This document shows positions 52,701 through 60,087 of a DNA stretch of 64,000 bases, in pieces. Where the stretch lies: assembly GCA_040882505.1 (NCBI GenBank), contig JBBEBE010000009.1, positions 124,001 to 188,000 on the forward strand, read 5' to 3'. The notes below the pieces were generated by a model, which did no database searches, was not told the DNA's origin, and saw only the letters and a program-made list of their open reading frames with translations. Positions within the stretch are counted from its first letter, which is position 1, and each line of letters begins with the position of its first letter. The position numbers were made by a program, and so were the translations under genes. Origin of the DNA: JBBEBE01 sp040882505 (GTDB taxonomy: Bacteria > Bacteroidota > Rhodothermia > Balneolales > Balneolaceae).

Positions 52701-53130
52701 ATTGTTGAATTACCAGTACATCCCTCTCTGGTGTTAACTTTGGTGATAAATCTGTACCCTCCAAAATCGAGTAAAGAACCTCGTGTGGCTCACCTGCGGA
52801 AATGGAAACCGAAATCTTCCGGTCGGGTAGCATTGCTGACTTGAATGAAAGTCCCACTCTTGCCTTCTCGGCGAACAATTGCAAAGCGCTTTCAATACTG
52901 ACATCCGTCACAACAAAGGACATTAATTTATTCGACGGAACAACCTCAGATTCATTCGCTGCAATTGCACTCCGGTTCGGGAGCAACTCGTTGTTATATG
53001 CATCTTGATCATATGCATCTTGCCCAGCCAAGATCATACTTGGAAAAAAGGAAAAGACTATAAGTATCAATAAGACTTTGAAACTTGGGCGTAACTTGGC
53101 ACACCTTGAACTACATCCTTTGTCTTTCAT
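49744..53130 (-). CDS. SusC/RagA TonB-dependent receptor with STN domain (locus C)
   Basis: 1128 residues. Signal peptide core VLLILIVFSFFPSMILA. STN domain about 70-125 (VTDVSIESALQLFAEKARVG), carboxypeptidase-D-like domain about 155-225 (SGVVTDAQTGDPIPGVNILV), plug with LDDIVVVGYGEQRRRDLTGS and LFVVDGVVGAG, barrel ending ARQYTMGVNIDF. It follows fecR by only 18 bp, tighter than in the other two loci, implying co-transcription with fecR. Confidence 0.95.
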   Translation of the reverse strand: MKDKGCSSRCAKLRPSFKVLLILIVFSFFPSMILAGQDAYDQDAYNNELLPNRSAIAANESEVVPSNKLMSFVVTDVSIESALQLFAEKARVGLSFKSAMLPDRKISVSISAGEPHEVLYSILEGTDLSPKLTPERDVLVIQQSDAEEEQFVQSTVSGVVTDAQTGDPIPGVNILVQGTTASGTTTDVDGNFELNVSSFEESLVISYIGYISQVVELNGRNEIEIQLEAAVTSLDDIVVVGYGEQRRRDLTGSISTVQAENIQNTSSLRPDEAILGRVAGVAVSQNSGEPGGDVTIRVRGTNSITASSEPLFVVDGVVGAGDLNTISPDDIETITVLKDASATAIYGSRGAGGVIMITTKRGLTDSAPTISYRSSIGIQQVSKELDLLNATEYAELYNATLAAQGLPPAYADPASFGTGTDWQDEIYRSAVQHNHSLSVRGGGENTRYMLSGNYLDQDGIVMESYFNRGGLRFNLDSDVGERVTIGTSASMSRAQGNPVGGQVVRNALLQPPINPIYDEDGNYYQFVIPNIPSDNPVAQASEIDRKNTISNVFGNVYGNISILEQLDFRINLSATTRSAENKVYFPSYLQTASAVDGRAQINTSSRMEMTMEGLLTYQQDFDRHSVTTLLGYTVQERRTEEVSTGATNFTTDKLGYNNLQGGAVSLSPTSSVDSWGLESYLFRANYGFDDKYLITTTARLDGSSKFGVDNRYGFFPSAAVAWVVSEESFFDVSVVDDFRVRTSYGLTGNEGIGSYVSRARMTTNTTVYGNTQQIGFRVQSVANPNLKWESTSQLDIGLEVALLNNRLSMTADWYDKITDDLLLNVEVPAQTGFTSSLQNIGSVKNTGFEFAINSRNIANNNFIWSSNFNITFNSNEVLEIGGEDEIVLNVNLSQYSNMNNGTVRLVKGEPLGSIYGYLSDGLFQSQAEVDNSFMSGVEVGDEKFIDANGDGVFTTSDKVLIGNGQPKFFGGIGNSFYYSGFELDAFFTYEYGFDILNSTAGSNSTGWAVSNEMGFLRDRWTPENTDTEVPRARFGGHVSRVSDRFIEDGSYIRFQNLTIAYNLPRSILGQWADNFKVYFTGTNLLTVTGYSGYDPMINNQGGSNVAFSIDYQPYPNARQYTMGVNIDF

Positions 53131-53148
53131 AGCTAACTAATCTTGGTT

Positions 53149-54195
53149 TTAGTTATAACTCCATACAACAATCTTCTCTTCGCTATTCACTTCTGGTTCG
53201 ATATCGAGGGTTAACGAGATCACGGATATAAACTTTTCAATACCATTCTCGGAAAATGTCGATGTAAATCTCTCATTCATTAATTCTGGAACATCAAATC
53301 TACACTCATAACCATAAATCCTGTTCATCTGATCACAAGCAACTTCAAGGGAATCATCCGTATACTCGATGCGTCTACTCATCCAATACAGATAATTCAC
53401 TGGATTCTGATCATCCAACAAAAATTGATTGGACCCGGTATTCAATACCCCGAACTGACCCGCTTCGACTAATATTGATTGAGCATTATCAACATTTGGT
53501 TCTGTACGAAATCTCACCTTCCCTTCGATTACAGAGACTTGAATCTCTTCACTCGTCAATTGATGCGAATTGACATTGAACGCAGTCCCCAACACCTCGA
53601 TCTCAGCTCCCTCTGTCACCACAATGAATGGTTTGTCCGGCATGCGCTCCACATCAAAATAGGCCTCTCCCTCCAGTCTCACTTTACGAGTGTTCTCTAC
53701 AGAATCTTGAACAATCGCCAGACTTGATTGTTCATTCAGCCTTACTCTGGTTCCATCCGAAAGCAACAAATCGCGGATCTCATTTACTGACGTCTCGTAC
53801 AGCTGTTCGGTGACTTGAGATCGAATCTCCACTATTGTTTCGGACCGATTCATGACACTTGTGGTAAACCATGCCGAGACAAGCATGACCAACAGAACAG
53901 CCGCCGTTTGCAACATTCGTAGTGTGACATCACTGACTCTGAATCGCAATCGATTCGCGCTGTTGTCACCTTCCGTCTGCCGGGCAATCTCGCTATACAT
54001 CTTTGCAGAATCGATATCCCGAATAAGCACCTTCACACGCTTGTCATTGACCCACTTTGAGTCGGATTCCAACTTATCGTGGAGAAACTGCCTCCCTTCG
54101 TCGGTCCTAAACCAATTCAAAACTTCCGATGCCTCCTCTTGGGAGCAGACATTCTTGAAGTATTTATCCACTAATTCCCGATAAATTTCTGTCAT
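53149..54195 (-). CDS. FecR-family anti-sigma factor (locus C)
   Basis: 348 residues; N-terminus EIYRELVDKYFKNVCSQEEASE, transmembrane helix about 93-110 (LQTAAVLLVMLVSAWFTT), FecR domain (LLSDGTRVRLNEQSSLAIVQ, VRLEGEAYFDVERMPDKPF), C-terminal domain with SLEVACDQMNRIYGYEC. Separated from its sigma gene by a strong terminator, so its expression probably relies on the intergenic element at 54237-54262 rather than read-through. Confidence 0.95.
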   Translation of the reverse strand: MTEIYRELVDKYFKNVCSQEEASEVLNWFRTDEGRQFLHDKLESDSKWVNDKRVKVLIRDIDSAKMYSEIARQTEGDNSANRLRFRVSDVTLRMLQTAAVLLVMLVSAWFTTSVMNRSETIVEIRSQVTEQLYETSVNEIRDLLLSDGTRVRLNEQSSLAIVQDSVENTRKVRLEGEAYFDVERMPDKPFIVVTEGAEIEVLGTAFNVNSHQLTSEEIQVSVIEGKVRFRTEPNVDNAQSILVEAGQFGVLNTGSNQFLLDDQNPVNYLYWMSRRIEYTDDSLEVACDQMNRIYGYECRFDVPELMNERFTSTFSENGIEKFISVISLTLDIEPEVNSEEKIVVWSYN

Positions 54196-54236
54196 ATACG
54201 ATCCGTGTTCTGTTATGAGTACAGTTCAGAAGACCT

Positions 54237-54262
54237 GAAGTATTAGTCGTTTTTCTCAATAG
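54237..54262 (-). promoter_or_regulatory. Sigma-fecR intergenic element (locus C)
   Basis: On the coding strand AAAAACGAC is followed by TAATACTTC, nine bases also present at the same place in locus B (44568-44576). It lies just past the terminator that ends the sigma message, where a fecR promoter is needed. Confidence 0.35.
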
Positions 54263-54264
54263 AT

Positions 54265-54301
54265 AAAAAAAAGGTCCAGACTTCATGTCCGGACCTTTTT
54301 T
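54265..54301 (-). terminator. Intrinsic terminator between sigma and fecR of locus C
   Basis: GGTCC/GGACC stem with an inner GAC/GTC pair, flanked by A8 and T6 tracts, 28 bp beyond the sigma factor stop. It uncouples sigma from FecR-SusC-SusD transcription. Confidence 0.85.
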
Positions 54302-54328
54302 GTGCCATCAAAAATATAGACCCTCTTC

Positions 54329-54910
54329 CTATCCGTAGAAGGACAGTACGGCTAAAAGAACCAAAAGAGCGATTCCTCCATGAACTCTTAAATACTCTCG
54401 AATAAACTTCGTCCCATGATAATAGTGAACCTTGACCGTGTTTTCTGAAATGGCCAACTGTTCTGCGATCTCACTATTGGTCAAACCCGATACTTTTAGC
54501 TCAAAGACTTCACGTCTTCGTTTGGGAAGCTTCTTCAAGCCATCATTGTACAAGCCTTCATACTCTTTCTCCAAATAATTCAAAAAAACATCATCCGATG
54601 ATCTGTGATCATCCTCCGATTCAAAAGCAGTTAAAATCCGGCGGCGATTTTTTTCGATTTTATTCATGATATCATTTCGCAATGAAACGAATAATAACCC
54701 CCGCAAGCCTTTGCCCGGATCAATCCGATTCCGTTTGCTCCACAATTTCACAAAGACATCCTGAACGGCATCTTCGGCAAGACTTTTCTCTTTCAGATAC
54801 TTGATGGATAGATAGTAGAGTTGTTTGTGATATCTGTTGTACAGCTCACCGAATGCCTCCCGATCCCCTCGAGATATGCGTATACCCAATTCTCTGTCAG
54901 AAAGGTTCAT
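54329..54910 (-). CDS. ECF sigma-70 factor with hydrophobic C-terminal tail (locus C)
   Basis: 193 residues from ATG 54910 (the longer frame begins with TTG). Region 2: FGELYNRYHKQLYYLSIKYL with KSLAEDAVQDVFVKLW; region 4: LPKRRREVFELKVSGLTNSE and IAEQLAISENTVKVHYYHGT. It ends with GGIALLVLLAVLSFYG, a 16-residue hydrophobic tail long enough to touch or partly enter a membrane. Upstream of the start is a direct repeat of CGCTAA at 54989-55004. Confidence 0.95.
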   Translation of the reverse strand: MNLSDRELGIRISRGDREAFGELYNRYHKQLYYLSIKYLKEKSLAEDAVQDVFVKLWSKRNRIDPGKGLRGLLFVSLRNDIMNKIEKNRRRILTAFESEDDHRSSDDVFLNYLEKEYEGLYNDGLKKLPKRRREVFELKVSGLTNSEIAEQLAISENTVKVHYYHGTKFIREYLRVHGGIALLVLLAVLSFYG

Positions 54911-55067
54911 CAAAGCACTCCCACTGTGTGGAAAAAGGCTTCGTGAAAAAAGATTGAAGCCACTGTCAACGGTTACCTCTTAATGAGGTTAGCGATAATT
55001 AGCGTACCGATATCAAAAACACAAGTACCCTTCCCCATTTACCAAAATCGACACGTCGAACATCCCT

Positions 55068-56516
55068 TCAAACCAACCCTGTCTCCCCACCCCCCTGCTC
55101 AAGATTGATGTCCATCCCTCTGGGATTGCTCTCCCAGGCTCCCATCGTAAAGTCCGGCACATCAACCGATGTAGACCGATTGGCCACCGACCACTCGCTC
55201 AGGGGAATCACGGAGCTGGAGAGCGCCGCATCGTAGACATCCATATCCATCGGCAGCCCCATTCGGAGTGAATCAATCAGGCGCCAGTCCGTCGGGCTCA
55301 CCCGGGCATAGGAGTGCGTCGGTCGTTCGGTCGTAGACGACTCGGAGAGTTCGCGGAACCGTTTGGTGATCTCCGGCGTGTACGACTGCACCATCTCCTG
55401 AAACTCCTCGTCCGGAACCCAGCCGTCATGTCCGTGGGCAAAACGCGGAGGGCGAGCTTGATAGACCCCGTTGGTCCCACTCAACAGATCGAACCGGACT
55501 CCGGGACGCGGTGAGGTCACATCGTGTTGAACCACAATGGTTCGACCCTTTTTGGTCCGGATCGTGGTGGTATTCATGTTGCCACGGTAGTCCCGGTCGA
55601 CGTAGGGCTCCCAAAAAGGATCCTCACTGGCCAGCTCCCGGGCATACTCATTCATCATGAAATCATTCGAAGACATGGAAACGAGATAGTCCAACTGATC
55701 TCCGCAATTCATATCCATGATCTGCAAAATCGGAACCAACCCGTGTTGCGGATAGAGGCTTCCGTGACGACCGATGTTCTCCTTGAGACGCCATAGATCG
55801 TGATACATCGTCTTGGTAAAGTTGTAGTCCCGCATCAAATCATGAATATAGGCCCCCTCGGCATGAATCAACTCTCCGAAAACCCCCTGCCGCGCCATGT
55901 TCAGCACGACGGCAGAAATCCCGCTGTGACACGATGCAGACATCTGAACACAGTGCATCCGGGTTCGCTCGGAGGTCTCAACCAAGCGCCAGCAATCCTC
56001 GACCGTTTGGGCAGCAGGCAGCTCCGTATAGGCATGTTTTCCACTCTCCATCGCATGCAGGGCCATCGGGACATGCCACTCCCAGGGAGTCGCAATCGCC
56101 ACCAAGTGAATGTCATCCCGCTCGCACACCTTTTTCCACTCCTCCTCTCCTCCAAAATATCCGTCGGGGGAGTGTGTGGCAGAGATCGACTCGATTGCGG
56201 CATTCACCCGATCCTCTTCCATATCACTGATGGCCCGGACCTGCACCCCTTCGATACTGGCCAGTCGGCGGACGGTTCCGGATCCACGATTTCCAACCCC
56301 GATCACAGCGACACCCACCTCCTCGATGGGAGGTGCTGCATACCCCCGCATGTTGAACGACTGTTCATGGGTCACCGGAAACGGGTTTTCTCGGGATGCA
56401 CCCGATGCTCCACCACGATTCGAAGCCGGGGAACACCCTCCCAGAATTCCGGCTCCGGCCACACCGGCAGCACCCGAGATTTTCAAAAATGTCTTGCGGT
56501 CTATTGATCGATCCAT
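55068..56516 (-). CDS. GH109-like exported Gfo/Idh/MocA protein (alpha-N-acetylgalactosaminidase family)
   Basis: 482 residues with a Tat-like lipoprotein leader (DRKTFLKISG, Cys28 in GGCSP). Rossmann NAD site VIGVGNRGSG at 71-80. Signature stretches of family GH109 are obvious: HLVAIATPWEWHVPMALHAM, EDCWRLVETSERTRMHC, RQGVFGELIHAEGAYIHDL, LYPQHGL and GRTIVVQHDVTSPRPG. GH109 enzymes use tightly bound NAD+ in an oxidation/elimination mechanism to release N-acetylgalactosamine, so this is the clearest glycosidase in the window. It follows an amidohydrolase-2 gene by 87 bp on the same strand. Confidence 0.88.
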   Translation of the reverse strand: MDRSIDRKTFLKISGAAGVAGAGILGGCSPASNRGGASGASRENPFPVTHEQSFNMRGYAAPPIEEVGVAVIGVGNRGSGTVRRLASIEGVQVRAISDMEEDRVNAAIESISATHSPDGYFGGEEEWKKVCERDDIHLVAIATPWEWHVPMALHAMESGKHAYTELPAAQTVEDCWRLVETSERTRMHCVQMSASCHSGISAVVLNMARQGVFGELIHAEGAYIHDLMRDYNFTKTMYHDLWRLKENIGRHGSLYPQHGLVPILQIMDMNCGDQLDYLVSMSSNDFMMNEYARELASEDPFWEPYVDRDYRGNMNTTTIRTKKGRTIVVQHDVTSPRPGVRFDLLSGTNGVYQARPPRFAHGHDGWVPDEEFQEMVQSYTPEITKRFRELSESSTTERPTHSYARVSPTDWRLIDSLRMGLPMDMDVYDAALSSSVIPLSEWSVANRSTSVDVPDFTMGAWESNPRGMDINLEQGGGETGLV

Positions 56517-56603
56517 TTGTGCGGGATTAGGTGATGGGTTCCGGGTCTGTTCAAACCCGATTCAAACGTATGGACACGTCACTTTCTACACGGGGCAGCC
56601 TGC

Positions 56604-57770
56604 TCAACCCCCCTTGAATTGCGAAAAGATCTTCAAGGCGTTTTTGTTGTAAATCTTCTCAAGCACCTCGTCCGGCAGATAGAGTCCGTAAATACGCCAA
56701 CGACCCTGCCGGTGATGGCTCGGATCGGCATTGATATATTCGTCATCGGTCTCCAGGAATCGGAAATAGACCCGGTAGGCATCCGGGCGCGGGGGTGTAT
56801 CCGTCCCGAAGAGAATTCGATCCTGGTGCTGGATCATGAACCGGCGGGCGGTATAGGGCTGCCGGCCCAGCTCGCTGATTCGGGCATTGATATCCACATA
56901 CATGTTGGGGTACTGCTCGAGCCACATGGAAACCCGGCCCAACTCTTCCGGCAGATTGGCCATGTGCGTGGCAATGAATGTCGTTCCCGGATGGCGGGCG
57001 AATACCCGATTCCGTTGATCCAGAATCGTCTCCTTCTCGGGAAACTCTTCTCCGAAAAAGGCCCAGTGTGGCCGCTCGCCCAACTCGTCATACCGCTCGT
57101 TGTATTGATCGACCGGTGTGAAAAATGCTTTCGGATCCGAAACGTGCATCAAAACCGGAATCCCCAACTCCCCACACTTCGCCCAGATCGGATCCAGTCG
57201 TTCGTCATCGACCGGCACCACCTCCCCCGAAGCATCCTTGAGAGTCAGGCCCAGAGATTTGAAAATCTTCATCCCCCGGCACCCCATTTGCACGGCCCTC
57301 TCCAACCGTTCTGCTTCATTCTGCCCGAATCGGGGTTCGTCGATCCGGCTGAAGTCCGGAGTAAAAAAGACGATCAATCGCTCCTCGGAGAGCGAGTGCG
57401 CCACCCGCAAATGCTCCTCGTAGAAGTTATCGGCCGACCGGCCGTCCAGACTCACTACTTTCCAGACCCCGCACTCATCCATGACCTGCAGATACTCCTC
57501 CATCCGGTCCAGATTTCGCAAATGGTTGTGAATGTCGATGACCGGGAATTTCGGCTTCTCGACAACCGTCTCTTTGACAACCATCTGCGTGACCGGCTCC
57601 CAATCCAGTAGACGGAGATCTCCACTGGCGGCCTGCTCTGCTACGGTTCGGTCGGGCTGAACCGGTTCGACCCGGTTCCGGTCTGCACCCATCCAGGAGA
57701 GCCCTGCACCCGTTGCTCCCAATCCACTCCATCCAATCCACTCCAAAAACTCACGTCGACTTCGCTTCAT
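56604..57770 (-). CDS. Exported amidohydrolase-2 family protein
   Basis: 388 residues. The twin-Arg leader RSRREFLEWIGWSGLG suggests Tat export. TIM-barrel amidohydrolase (PF04909 type): IDIHNHLRNL with the HxH pair, a metal-binding His in VLMHVSDPKAFF, ATHMANLPEELGR and the terminal Asp in ILFGTDTPPRP. Such enzymes are decarboxylases or hydrolases of small carboxylates or lactones; a role on a lactone from periplasmic sugar oxidation is conceivable. A strong GGAGGAGA ribosome binding site precedes the ATG. Operon with the GH109-like gene. Confidence 0.82.
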   Translation of the reverse strand: MKRSRREFLEWIGWSGLGATGAGLSWMGADRNRVEPVQPDRTVAEQAASGDLRLLDWEPVTQMVVKETVVEKPKFPVIDIHNHLRNLDRMEEYLQVMDECGVWKVVSLDGRSADNFYEEHLRVAHSLSEERLIVFFTPDFSRIDEPRFGQNEAERLERAVQMGCRGMKIFKSLGLTLKDASGEVVPVDDERLDPIWAKCGELGIPVLMHVSDPKAFFTPVDQYNERYDELGERPHWAFFGEEFPEKETILDQRNRVFARHPGTTFIATHMANLPEELGRVSMWLEQYPNMYVDINARISELGRQPYTARRFMIQHQDRILFGTDTPPRPDAYRVYFRFLETDDEYINADPSHHRQGRWRIYGLYLPDEVLEKIYNKNALKIFSQFKGG

Positions 57771-58088
57771 TCTCCTCCAGCTCTTTGTCCAGACAGACCG
57801 GTTTCAACGGGATGGGTCTATCCATTTCATTCTTCCCCGGTTAGGGTAAGTAACCATTTTTCCTTTTTTGCACAACCATCCCCGTCATCTTGCCCGGAGA
57901 TCACGATCGACCCTTCTTCTCTGACCTCACTCTGTATACAAGCTTTTACAAAAAGGGGCTCTACAGGCTTTATAAACGCTTCTAATCCATTGCAATCGGA
58001 TCTGAATAGAGCTAAAATGGGAGTCTGCTTTTGTCGGCTTTCCAACCGGCAGAAACGTCATCTTGCCACAGAACCGAAAAACGTACAC
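57771..58088. other. Divergent intergenic region
   Basis: 318 bp between the amidohydrolase-2 gene (minus) and the third PQQ/cytochrome dehydrogenase (plus). It must hold both promoters. Apart from the GGAGGAGA ribosome binding site at the left end I see no hairpin, RNA gene or repeat, and the short frames within look non-coding. Confidence 0.6.
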
Positions 58089-59906
58089 ATGCAAACGACT
58101 ACCCACTGGACACGTTCCGGCTGTCACCGGCCCGGATCGATTCGATCTCTGTTCTTCTCTGTTCTAGCTCTTCTTCTGGTCTCCGCCTGCGGAGGACCTT
58201 CCTCACAAAACAATTTCCCTGTACCGGATCCGGACAACGGCGGCCTCGTGCTTCCGGAAGGCTTCGAGGCGTTCGTCGTCGTCGACAGCATTGGCCCGGC
58301 ACGACATCTCGTGATCCGTGACAATGGAGACATCTATGTCAAACTCCGGCGAATCGACGATAACGGTGGAATTGTTGCCCTTCGCGACACCACCGGTGAC
58401 GGTCGCGCCGATGTGATCAAGCAATTCGGCCACTATCAGGCCCGAGCCAACTACGAAACCGACGTACGCATTCGGGACGGGTACATGTATTTCAGTACCA
58501 ATATCCAGGTCTTCCGCATGCCGATGGTCGAGGGTGAGCTTGTGCCGGATACCTCCCGGATGGAGCTGCTCGTCTATGACGACCACGAACGTCAATACCA
58601 CGCCCATCAGACCAAACCGATCGCATTTGACAACGAAGGAAACATGTTCGTTGCGTATGGTGCACCGTCGGACACCTGCCAGGATCCCCCGCGCACACCG
58701 GGATTGCTGGCCCAGGACCCTTGTCCGGAATTGGTCAATCATGGCGGGATCTGGAAATTCTCTGCCGACGAACTGAACCAGGTTCAGGAGGAGAGTGTCT
58801 CCGACAATCCTGATTTCCAGAAGGTGGGAACCAAATACTCTGTGGGCCTCCGCAGTGTGGTTGCCATGGAGTGGCATCCCGTAGACGATGAACTCTATCT
58901 GGTTCAGCACGGACGGGACTACCTCTTTCGGCAATGGTCCAACATCTACTCCCGCTGGGACAGTGCCCTGCTGCCGGCCGAAGAGTTTGTTCGCGCATCG
59001 GAAGGGTCCAATTTCGGTTGGCCATTCTGCTACTACGATCAACTGAAAGGTCAGAAACTACTCAACCCCGAGTATGGTGGCGATGGCGAGACCATCGGTC
59101 GATGCGCCGAATATGACGACCCGATCATCGGATTCCCGGGTCACTTTGCACCGAACGACCTTCGGTTCTATGGTGGTGATCAATTCCCCGAGCACTACAG
59201 ACACGGTGCGTTCATGGCGTGGCACGGCTCCACAATCCGGGCTCCCTACCCGCAAGGGGGATACTTTGTCTCGTTTGTCCCGTGGGAAGGAGAGCAATTC
59301 TCCAGTGAGTGGGAAGTCTTTGCAAACGGATTCGCGGGTGTAGACCCCATCATCAACACCAGTGATGCGAAAGCGCGTCCGATGGGGATTGCCGAGGGGC
59401 CGGATGGCTCTCTATATATATCGGAGTCCATCAATGGCAAGATCTGGCGCGTGATCTACACCGGAGACCGGGAGAACTTTGGTGAAGAGCAGCTCGCTCC
59501 GGTAATTGCCGAAAAAGAGAATGCCAGCAACATCAAGAATCCTCACCCGGAAGATGACAACCTGGAGAAGGAGTTGGCAGCTGGCGGCGAAACCGTCTAC
59601 AATACCTACTGCGCAGCTTGTCACTCCGGAAACGGAGAGGGATCCCCCCCTCGATTCCCGCCCATCTCCGATACCGAATGGGTGAACGGAGACAAGGAGA
59701 CCCTGATTACCATCGTTCTTCAGGGTCTGGATGGACCGATCGAAGTGAAGGGTGAGGTCTACAACACCTCGATGCCGGCCCACGGATATCTGAGTGATGA
59801 AGAGGTCGCCCAGGTTCTGACCTACATTCGATCCAATTTCGGAAACGACGCGTCGGCCGTCACACCTGCAGACGTAGCAAGCGTTCGCGCGAATCTGGAA
59901 GAGTAA
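58089..59906 (+). CDS. Exported PQQ-type dehydrogenase fused to cytochrome c (third copy)
   Basis: 605 residues from ATG 58089, which opens a lipoprotein signal (LFFSVLALLLVSAC, Cys34); upstream frame rejected because it puts the signal internally. The propeller (about 45-490) parallels the gene at 266-2038: PDPDNGGLVLPEGFEAFVVV, RHLVIRDNGDIYVKLR, HAHQTKPIAFDNEGNMFVAY and ARPMGIAEGPDGSLYIS. C-terminal cytochrome c has CAACH at 508-512 and axial Met near 562 (TSMPAHG). A single transcript ending in a terminator. Located beside GH109 and Gfo/Idh genes, so the substrate is probably a released amino sugar or uronic acid, but this is inference. Confidence 0.85.
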   Translation: MQTTTHWTRSGCHRPGSIRSLFFSVLALLLVSACGGPSSQNNFPVPDPDNGGLVLPEGFEAFVVVDSIGPARHLVIRDNGDIYVKLRRIDDNGGIVALRDTTGDGRADVIKQFGHYQARANYETDVRIRDGYMYFSTNIQVFRMPMVEGELVPDTSRMELLVYDDHERQYHAHQTKPIAFDNEGNMFVAYGAPSDTCQDPPRTPGLLAQDPCPELVNHGGIWKFSADELNQVQEESVSDNPDFQKVGTKYSVGLRSVVAMEWHPVDDELYLVQHGRDYLFRQWSNIYSRWDSALLPAEEFVRASEGSNFGWPFCYYDQLKGQKLLNPEYGGDGETIGRCAEYDDPIIGFPGHFAPNDLRFYGGDQFPEHYRHGAFMAWHGSTIRAPYPQGGYFVSFVPWEGEQFSSEWEVFANGFAGVDPIINTSDAKARPMGIAEGPDGSLYISESINGKIWRVIYTGDRENFGEEQLAPVIAEKENASNIKNPHPEDDNLEKELAAGGETVYNTYCAACHSGNGEGSPPRFPPISDTEWVNGDKETLITIVLQGLDGPIEVKGEVYNTSMPAHGYLSDEEVAQVLTYIRSNFGNDASAVTPADVASVRANLEE

Positions 59907-59973
59907 CCTCTCTTCCGGGTCGTCGGACCCTTTCCATTTGCGGGATTGACCTGATTTGATATCTTGGGACAAG

Positions 59974-60008
59974 CGCCTGCTTCACAATGAGTGGGGCAGG
60001 CGTTTTTT
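59974..60008 (+). terminator. Intrinsic terminator after the third PQQ/cytochrome gene
   Basis: CGCCTGC/GCAGGCG stem with a 15-nt loop followed by TTTTTT. Confidence 0.85.
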
Positions 60009-60087
60009 CTTCGTACGAACACACTTGTCTGCTGGCCGCTACAGGATTCGTTCGAAACGTATCTACCCTCAACCTGATCCCGATATC

